Below are positions 44,584-51,354 of a DNA stretch of 64,000 bases, in pieces. A program made the position numbers and the translations under genes. The notes below the pieces were generated by a model, which was given only the letters and a program-made list of their open reading frames with translations, was not told where the DNA came from and made no database searches. The DNA comes from DATFJT01 sp965230755. GTDB taxonomy: Bacteria > Bacteroidota > Bacteroidia > Chitinophagales > Saprospiraceae. Within the stretch, counting starts at the first letter, position 1. The number at the start of each line of letters is the position of its first letter. The stretch is taken from contig CBDDLT010000023.1 of the NCBI GenBank assembly GCA_965230755.1, positions 62,001 to 126,000 on the forward strand, in the 5' to 3' direction.

Positions 44584-44706
44584 TACTACAAATATTCTGC
44601 AAACGATATATTTTATTGTAAAGTAAATTGAAAAATAGGAACTTGAGTAAAAGTTTACGTTTAAGTTAGGGGCTGGAGTGATGCCAATCACTTCTGCCTC
44701 TTTTTT
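44584..44706 (+). ncRNA. Candidate small RNA, copy 2 (repeated element ending in a terminator)
   Basis: Counterpart of 30032-30153: TACTACAAAT, A, TTCTGCAAAC (44584-44604), divergent middle, AAGTTTACGTTTAA (44651-44664). It ends in a strong terminator: AGGGGC, GGAGTGAT, loop GCCA, ATCACTTC, GCCTCT, T-run (44668-44706). It starts 43 bp after the R5 stop, so it could instead be the R5 3'UTR and terminator; the isolated copy at 30032 argues against that being its only role. The rest of the 494-bp gap (44707-45034) holds CGTAGAC twice (44955-44961, 45015-45021) and nothing else I can name. Confidence 0.4.
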
Positions 44707-45034
44707 ATAATACGTACCTGTACATTTCAAGGTTAAATCATAATTGGAGAGCTATCAAGAGTTTTATCTGCGATACGATAAAATTCCTTCTGGTTGATAG
44801 GACAAAATCAAACAAAGAAATTTCTGTCAAAAAGAAATAAAATATTGCCTTTCGCGAAAAATAAAAAATATATGCTTATATGTTTTGTTGATTTTAGTGC
44901 TATATGTTACTTTTACATTTAGAGCGAAGAATTAAACCCCAATTTAATACATAACGTAGACTAACATGATTTGATGAAGTCCTATTTATTCAATAGGGCA
45001 TCACATTAATTGAACGTAGACTTCTGTTTATTAA

Positions 45035-47800
45035 ATGAACAGCACGAACTTATATTTTCCCCAGAATATTTTTATTCTTGCCTATTTGGTCATGTCTTTG
45101 TTGCCAGGGCAAGTTCAAAGTGCTGTATCAGATTCTATAACACCTCTTCATTTCAGATATGATTTTGGCGATGGGCTGCCCTCCAATAACATATACAGGA
45201 TTGCTGAGGATTGTTTGGGAAGGATTTGGATAGGTCATGACAACGGAATTTCATACTTCAATGGTCAGAATTTTAAAAATATCCCTTGTAACCATTTGGA
45301 TGACAGTTATATCGTTATGGTTCGAATGGGATATGATGATCATTGCTATTTCAGAAATTTTCACGGACAATTCGGATATGTAGATTTAGATACGGTGCAT
45401 CTACTGAAACTACCCGCGAACATACAATCCGTATTCGACTTCTATTTCGACGAAAATAAAATGTACCTGCATGCGATAGATACGTTGAAGCGAAATGTAT
45501 TTTATGAAGTAAGTCATTCGAATAAAGGCGATTTGGTTATAGTGGAAGAAATATTGTCACTTGCCCCAATTTACGCGATTACTGATTATAGTTTTGTTGT
45601 TGGAGATTCTCTGATTTATTTGAGATCGGCTGCTCATAAAATGAGTTCTGTCAAAGGAAGTAATCAGGTCCAAAAGGAATCATATACCAACAAAAATCCA
45701 CCGGTCCGATTGTTTAATGCCGAGGATGAGGATGTAATTGTATATGCTGAAAGTAATACGGTAGAAGTTCATCAATCCATAGGTCATCTTTACCGATCTC
45801 ATGTTTTCGATGATGATGTAAAGTCGGCCATTTATTCGACGAAAAATGGAATAATTGCAAGCCTTAAGAATGGCGGTGTAGCAATAAAAAATGGTCAAAG
45901 TGAGAAGCAATATTTAAGCAATATTAAAGATATCAATATCATCTATGAGGATAAGGAGCACCGGTTGTGGATCGGAACCAAATCCCACGGATTAATCTGT
46001 GTACCTGATTTTGAAGTGAAAGAGCAGAAGATTGATGATTTTGGAAAGACAGAAGACCCATGGCAAAAATCGATCAACAGCTCTTTTGAAATAAAGAGTA
46101 AGGTAGAGAACGACACTTTAATTCTTAGAATAAGCGGTAGGGATGTCGTCGTTGCAAGCGATATCAGTGTTAAACAACACATCATCGACAATGATCTATT
46201 ACATATATGTTCAAATTGGGGTTATCTGGTAGTTCCTGTGCAAGAAGCGATTGAGCATGGTGTCAGTCAGGGTTTGTGCTTAATTTGTGAGAGGACCCAC
46301 AGTTTTACCATCCATGCGGACAGCACTTTTACCTGTCATAAGAAGGGCATTTCTTTGATCGTTGACAAAGAAGTTGCCCGTATTGCGCGGCTTGAGGAAA
46401 TTGCTGCAAAGAAAATAGAATACATTAATGGGAGACTGGTTGTTCTCACGATGACGGGTTCCATCCTAATTTATGATATTAAGGCAGACTCTTTACAAGA
46501 ATTTTCCGGAATTCAGGACATCAAATTATTGACACGATTCAAAAAGGATATTTTAATAGCTGACCAGGGCCATATCTATTGGTTAAACGATGCACACGAC
46601 GAATTCATGATTCATCCGGCAAGTAGTTTTCTGGCAAAGAATTCAGCCGTTCAGGACATCAATTTGAAAGGGGAAAGAATGCTTATTGAAACGAATGATA
46701 AACTATTGTATGTGCCAGAAAGTGTTCTTTCAAACATCGAAAGACCGGTTTTTAAAATCAAGCGTGTTTCATCGGGAAAAAGAGATTATAAAGCATTCAG
46801 CGATTTGATCAAACTGAAAAGAAACCAGAAAATATGCATTGAAATAGAGCAAATCAATTTTCTAACCAATCGCGATAACTTCTATTATTATCTGGAATCC
46901 CTAAGAAGAAATTCTACGCCTCCTTCTATAAGGACTCAGAGTGATGAACAAATATGCTTTGCAGATCTTGCCCCAAATACGTATCGATTTTCCGTAAGCC
47001 CATTCAAAAATATGGAATCCAAGCAGGTTTTGGAATTCAGAATTATACCCTTCTTTTACGAAAGATGGCCCTTCTACCTTTTCTCTTCTTTCGCTCTGAT
47101 TCTTGTCTCAATCATCGTATTCAATCGAATGCAGAAGAGGAAGAATGAGCGATTAAAAGAAAAATTGGAGCAGAAATCAACTTTGAATGTCCTGAAGTTT
47201 AGGCTTTTGAGAAATCAGTTGAATCCGCATTACTTGTATAACCTGCTCACAAGCTTAAAATCCAGAATAATTGAAGAAAATACTGGTCAGGCACTTTCTA
47301 TGATGAATTTGTTGATAAGACACCTTCGATCCTTCTTCAGCTATTCGAATCTATCAGAAATAAGTGTCGCAGAGGAGCTTAAATTTATCGATTCTTATAT
47401 CGAACTGGAATCCACAAAAAGAATCAATAAAATTGAATTCGAAAAAGAGATAATAAAGCTGTCTGAAGATGATCAAAATTCTATCAAAATTCCCACTATG
47501 ATCCTTCAGCCGCTTATTGAAAATTGCATAAAGCACAGTAATTCGAATGAATTAGAAACCATAAAAATTCAACTAATCATATCAAAGAAAATAGATGAAT
47601 TACTGATTAAGATCAAAAATACTCCAGCTCCGGATGAGGCAGGATTAAGCAAGTATAACAAAAAGAAAGAGCAATCGTCCATGAGCCTTTTAGAGAAAAG
47701 TTTGAGCCTTTACAATGGCGAAAATACTAGTATCCGTAGAGGAATAAATCCTGAGAAAAAGGCTGAATATATTGTAGAATTTAAGATCAAAGTGAAATGA
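45035..47800 (+). CDS. Propeller-type LytS-family sensor histidine kinase
   Basis: 921-residue membrane sensor. Seen: signal peptide (1-30, ending VQSA), a periplasmic two-component-regulator propeller with blades such as LPSNNIYRIAEDCLGRIWIG and INIIYEDKEHRLWIGTKSHG, a Y_Y_Y-like domain before the membrane, a transmembrane helix (about 680-703; FYLFSSFALILVSIIVF), then a LytS-type kinase with the phosphoacceptor His732 in QLNPHYLYNLL and the N-box LQPLIENCIKH. The G-box is weak: SSMSLLEKSLSLYNG stands where a Gly-rich GxGLxN is usual. CGTAGAC lies 20-14 bp before the ATG. The response regulator overlaps by 4 bp. Confidence 0.85.
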   Translation: MNSTNLYFPQNIFILAYLVMSLLPGQVQSAVSDSITPLHFRYDFGDGLPSNNIYRIAEDCLGRIWIGHDNGISYFNGQNFKNIPCNHLDDSYIVMVRMGYDDHCYFRNFHGQFGYVDLDTVHLLKLPANIQSVFDFYFDENKMYLHAIDTLKRNVFYEVSHSNKGDLVIVEEILSLAPIYAITDYSFVVGDSLIYLRSAAHKMSSVKGSNQVQKESYTNKNPPVRLFNAEDEDVIVYAESNTVEVHQSIGHLYRSHVFDDDVKSAIYSTKNGIIASLKNGGVAIKNGQSEKQYLSNIKDINIIYEDKEHRLWIGTKSHGLICVPDFEVKEQKIDDFGKTEDPWQKSINSSFEIKSKVENDTLILRISGRDVVVASDISVKQHIIDNDLLHICSNWGYLVVPVQEAIEHGVSQGLCLICERTHSFTIHADSTFTCHKKGISLIVDKEVARIARLEEIAAKKIEYINGRLVVLTMTGSILIYDIKADSLQEFSGIQDIKLLTRFKKDILIADQGHIYWLNDAHDEFMIHPASSFLAKNSAVQDINLKGERMLIETNDKLLYVPESVLSNIERPVFKIKRVSSGKRDYKAFSDLIKLKRNQKICIEIEQINFLTNRDNFYYYLESLRRNSTPPSIRTQSDEQICFADLAPNTYRFSVSPFKNMESKQVLEFRIIPFFYERWPFYLFSSFALILVSIIVFNRMQKRKNERLKEKLEQKSTLNVLKFRLLRNQLNPHYLYNLLTSLKSRIIEENTGQALSMMNLLIRHLRSFFSYSNLSEISVAEELKFIDSYIELESTKRINKIEFEKEIIKLSEDDQNSIKIPTMILQPLIENCIKHSNSNELETIKIQLIISKKIDELLIKIKNTPAPDEAGLSKYNKKKEQSSMSLLEKSLSLYNGENTSIRRGINPEKKAEYIVEFKIKVK

Positions 47801-48543
47801 ATATGATCAAGGCAGTCATTATAGAAGATGACCTCAATGGCATCGAAGTATTAAAATATGAAATTAAAGAAAACTGGCCGGAAGTATCTGTTAAGCACGA
47901 ATTTAGCTCATATACAAAAGCAGTTGAATGGTTGCAACTCAATGATATTGATCTGGTATTTTTGGATATAGAACTAGGGCCCCACAATGGAATGGATTTG
48001 TTCGACGATATACGAGAAAATGACTTTGATGTGATCATCATTTCAGGCAATAAAGATCATGCGGCATTGGCATTTAGGCATAATGTGGTTGATTATTTGC
48101 TCAAACCGATTGAACCCACAGAATTGATTGAAGCCAAGAAGAAGTACAAGGATAAGAGCATCAAAAAGGAGGATATTCATGCATTGATGAGCAGTGTTTT
48201 ATTAAACAGCGATAAGGGTAGTGACAAGATATCTATATCGACAGCAGATGGATTAATCGTTATGGACTTAAAAGATATCTTCGCCCTTCAGGCCGATAGA
48301 AATTATACAAGGATAGAATGCGATGACAAAAGTTACTTTTCTTCGCACAACCTAGGGTTTTATGAGAAAAAATTGGGCAACAAGGGTTTTATAAGAATAA
48401 GTAGAAATCATCTTGTTTCGATCCATAGGATAAAACGCTTGGGAACAGGTAAAACACCGGAAATACTTTTAGATAACGGTAAAAAGTATGTGGTTTCCGC
48501 CCGGAAAAGACATGAAGTGCGCAGTCGTCTTCTCCTTCTATAG
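47797..48543 (+). CDS. LytTR-family response regulator
   Basis: 248-residue transcription regulator partnered with the kinase upstream (ATGA overlap). Seen: receiver domain with acidic pocket IIEDD (10-12), phosphoacceptor Asp57 in LVFLDIELG, switch Ser in IIISGNKDH and Lys in YLLKPIE; then a LytTR DNA-binding domain (about 145-248; FALQADRNYTRIECDD, FIRISRNHLVSIHRI). LytTR proteins bind paired short direct repeats. The convergent S5 gene is the nearest candidate target. Confidence 0.92.
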   Translation: MNMIKAVIIEDDLNGIEVLKYEIKENWPEVSVKHEFSSYTKAVEWLQLNDIDLVFLDIELGPHNGMDLFDDIRENDFDVIIISGNKDHAALAFRHNVVDYLLKPIEPTELIEAKKKYKDKSIKKEDIHALMSSVLLNSDKGSDKISISTADGLIVMDLKDIFALQADRNYTRIECDDKSYFSSHNLGFYEKKLGNKGFIRISRNHLVSIHRIKRLGTGKTPEILLDNGKKYVVSARKRHEVRSRLLLL

Positions 48544-48582
48544 GTCCAATTATTACTAGTATTATATCATTGTAAGAAGAAA

Positions 48583-48631
48583 AAAAGCCATTAATACTGT
48601 TGTATCAACGGCTTTTAATCGAAACGTAAAC
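48583..48631. terminator. Bidirectional terminator between the response regulator and S5
   Basis: AAAAGCCATT (48583-48592) pairs with AACGGCTTTT (48607-48616) with one mismatch, and inside ATAC-TGTT-GTAT forms a second stem. A-runs on the left give T-runs on the minus strand. CGTAAAC at 48625-48631 reads GTTTACG on the S5 strand, 8 nt before the hairpin and about 21 bp after the S5 stop. Confidence 0.8.
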
Positions 48632-48652
48632 TGGGTGTTAGGTAGTGATGCG

Positions 48653-50956
48653 CTATTCAGTTCTTGTAAGCACTTGAACAGTATAACAATTTGGATTAGG
48701 GCAACAATTCTCTGTAGTGACACATACAGGACAGCACAATTCTCCCAAACATCCCTGGCTGTCATTGGCCTCATATACATAGCATTTTCTGCTACCCGCA
48801 GGACCAATATCACTTCCGGTAACTGATAAAACTTGGCCAAGCCCAACTTGAATGCCCTTGGTCATCGTAGCTTCATCGTATTCGTACCACACGTAATTCG
48901 TGTATCCCGGATCGGCAGTAAGTGTAGCAACATTAGAATTGTCATCACAAATGACAAATTCATTAGGGGGACAAGTTGTACTGCAGGGACTTTGTTGCAC
49001 AGTAGTGGTGATTGAGCAATTGGGGTCGTCAGCATCTGTGATGGTTATGGTATACACTGTTCCATCAGCACTGCCAGCCTGCAACTGGAAAGCAGTGGAG
49101 CCGCCATAATCTCCTGTTGTTTGATTCAGGACACCATTATTGTCTACGGTTACCAGATAACCATTGCTTCCTAAATTTGATCCGGTGGGATTAAGTTCGA
49201 AAGTAATAAAATCATCTGCTGCATCTTCGGTACCGTTATCGTTACAAGTCTCATTTGTCTTGCCTGCATCGTTAAGACTACAAATTTCGATGGCACCACA
49301 AAGTATCTCTAGGTCTCCAAGCCCATTGGCTTTACCAAAACCCTGGGCTGTAATTCCCGCATTGGACAGAACAGCTGCTTTTTCTGCATCTCCTGTTGTA
49401 TTGTTCAACCACTGTAGTCCAGCTGTCACTCCCGGTTCAGGATCGACTAATCCTGTCACAACCTCGTCCTCTTCGGGATTCACCGCCAAAGAACCTATGG
49501 AAGAATTGATATGGGCGACTCCTTCACCATGATAATATTCTCCTCCATTAGGACCACGCCCATTGTTAGCACCCATGGTTGTTGTGCCACCACAAGATCC
49601 GTTGGATTCTAAGGTCCAGCCAGTGGAGAAACTTCCGCAAGCTCTTAGAATGTCGCCGTAAGCGAGTCCATTGTACTGTCCGGAGTCGTTGACATCTGGA
49701 CTTCCTGCCAATCTCCCCAGTTGATCACCCGTTCTATCGCGAAATCCTAATATCATATCCTCTCCGTCAAATTCGATATCAGTCAACCATGGTTGCGTCG
49801 CATATCGAAAACTGTTATCCACTGCCAGAAACTGGGTTTGGTTGAAATTATTGATCCAAGGTCTCCATCTTATATCGGCGCCGATATCCGTTCCTCTAGG
49901 ATAATTCGCATTGTCCAGAGGAAAATTCAGAACTTGACTCCAAGAACCACCGCTGTATTCATATACAAAGGCCCTTAAGTCTGTATCTAGGCCTGTTGAT
50001 TCAGCCGTACAGACCATTCCTACATAGATGTTTCCGTTGGATGCCACTTTGAGTCCAAATGGTCTTATATTTCTATTCATTTCACCGGGTTGTGTCGCCG
50101 GATCAATCGGGCATCCTGAAGGTTCCGGTAGGTCAATTGTTACGACCGAACCAATGGTAGGAGGAGAATAGCTGGAAATGGCCATGGAATAGAGTTTTCT
50201 GTCGAATAGATTAATGGTGTACAATTGAGTTCCATCATCACTCATATCAATGTCTCCTAGCCCAATCTTTCCCACTGGCTCCCATGAATCTGTATCGTGA
50301 AACCAATCCCCGCCATTGGCTTCTGTAATTTGTGGGTGAGGATCCGTGCCTGCACTCAAATTTGTAAAAAGTCCCTTGACATCATCTGCGGTGCCTCGCA
50401 CTCCATCTGTTCCCGGGTCAATATAGTAGATCGCACCAGGGCCATTTGGGCCGAATCCAGCGTGCCTTTTCATATATGCGCCAAAAAAAGCAGTGGAGTT
50501 ATCCTGATTAATAGCCATGCCATAAATAGATCCGAAATCTGAAATTTGAGCTTCTGTAACCTTAGCAGGATTGCTTCCGATTGCGCTGTAATCTACGGTT
50601 AGAATGGAGGCATCTGTAGAGTTCACTCCTTGATAATGTCCATATGCGAAACTTGAAGTTGTCAATGTTCCTGGCAAACACATGGGCATGGGTCCGAAAA
50701 ATATGGTTTCGGATTTTCGCTCAAGGTCGTATGAACTAGTATCGATAGGTATGCCAAAACCAAAAGAACCCGAACTAGATCCATTTCGATTAAAAGTAGG
50801 CTCACCATTGATAGATAATGCAACGGCTTTATCCGATGTTCCAAAATCAAAGATGTTTGTCTCGTGCCCGGTTCTGACTGAGTCGTTTGCTTTTGCATAA
50901 AGGCTTAAAGTCCACCCCAAAAACAATAGTATGCATAGATGACTATAGCATTTCAT
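48653..50956 (-). CDS. S5: secreted propeller/Ig-like protein with Cys tail
   Basis: 767-residue exported protein. Seen: signal peptide (1-23, ending LYAKA); a unique N-terminal segment of about 60 residues; a beta-propeller-like domain (about 85-535) related to those of S1 and S2 (YMKRHAGFGPNGPGAIY; KIGLGDIDMSDDGTQLYTIN); one Cys-bounded Ig-like repeat (TCNDNGTEDAADDFITF); the 90-residue domain shared with S3 and S4 (GYTNYVWYEYDEATMTKG); and the tail CCPNPNCYTVQVLTRTE. No SdrD_B module at the N-terminus and no T9SS domain. Convergent with the LytS/LytTR pair. An ATTCCCCCTA element lies about 36 bp before its start on the minus strand. Confidence 0.8.
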   Translation of the reverse strand: MKCYSHLCILLFLGWTLSLYAKANDSVRTGHETNIFDFGTSDKAVALSINGEPTFNRNGSSSGSFGFGIPIDTSSYDLERKSETIFFGPMPMCLPGTLTTSSFAYGHYQGVNSTDASILTVDYSAIGSNPAKVTEAQISDFGSIYGMAINQDNSTAFFGAYMKRHAGFGPNGPGAIYYIDPGTDGVRGTADDVKGLFTNLSAGTDPHPQITEANGGDWFHDTDSWEPVGKIGLGDIDMSDDGTQLYTINLFDRKLYSMAISSYSPPTIGSVVTIDLPEPSGCPIDPATQPGEMNRNIRPFGLKVASNGNIYVGMVCTAESTGLDTDLRAFVYEYSGGSWSQVLNFPLDNANYPRGTDIGADIRWRPWINNFNQTQFLAVDNSFRYATQPWLTDIEFDGEDMILGFRDRTGDQLGRLAGSPDVNDSGQYNGLAYGDILRACGSFSTGWTLESNGSCGGTTTMGANNGRGPNGGEYYHGEGVAHINSSIGSLAVNPEEDEVVTGLVDPEPGVTAGLQWLNNTTGDAEKAAVLSNAGITAQGFGKANGLGDLEILCGAIEICSLNDAGKTNETCNDNGTEDAADDFITFELNPTGSNLGSNGYLVTVDNNGVLNQTTGDYGGSTAFQLQAGSADGTVYTITITDADDPNCSITTTVQQSPCSTTCPPNEFVICDDNSNVATLTADPGYTNYVWYEYDEATMTKGIQVGLGQVLSVTGSDIGPAGSRKCYVYEANDSQGCLGELCCPVCVTTENCCPNPNCYTVQVLTRTE

Positions 50957-51354
50957 AATCCTAATTTTTTAATTCTGTTCTATTAAAATTCTAGGGGGAA
51001 TTGTGACACCTGTTTAGGATGTTAATTGTAGAATCTATTGCTGGCTATAGTTTTCTGTGATATACTTTAGCGCCAATTGGCGACTTAATCAATTTACGTC
51101 CAAATCAAGTGCAAACTTGTACTTCTGATGCTCAAATTTGGCACCAAATGAGTGTATAAATGAAGCTTTAATCCCTTGATTTATCTTGTTGGGTAGTCCG
51201 AGGCATTAACGAGGTATTTGGTTTATCGAAGGTGTGAGACTTATTACGTGAAGTAAGAAATAAGATTGCACGCGGTGTGGTTTATTCATCAGGAAAGGAC
51301 TCGAACATAAAGCAGATTTTAAGTAATTTTAGATGAAATTGAAAATATCTTATT
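50957..51354. promoter_or_regulatory. S5/peptidase divergent region with three inverted repeats
   Basis: 398 bp without a gene. Seen: TAGGGGGAAT (50992-51001, the C-run element of S5 on the minus strand), palindrome CGCCAATTGGCG (51071-51082), ATTTACG (51092-51098), hairpin CAAGT-GCAA-ACTTG (51106-51119), and ATTTGG-CA-CCAAAT (51136-51149). Three dyads in about 80 bp suggest operators; no promoter could be assigned. Confidence 0.4.

Noticed and set aside
9301..50956. T9SS type A or type B sorting domains at the ends of S1-S5
   Set aside because: The YPNP, GxYxL/V and final K-rich pattern of type A, and the TPNGDGxND pattern of type B, are absent, while both are easy to see (type A) in the kelch proteins.
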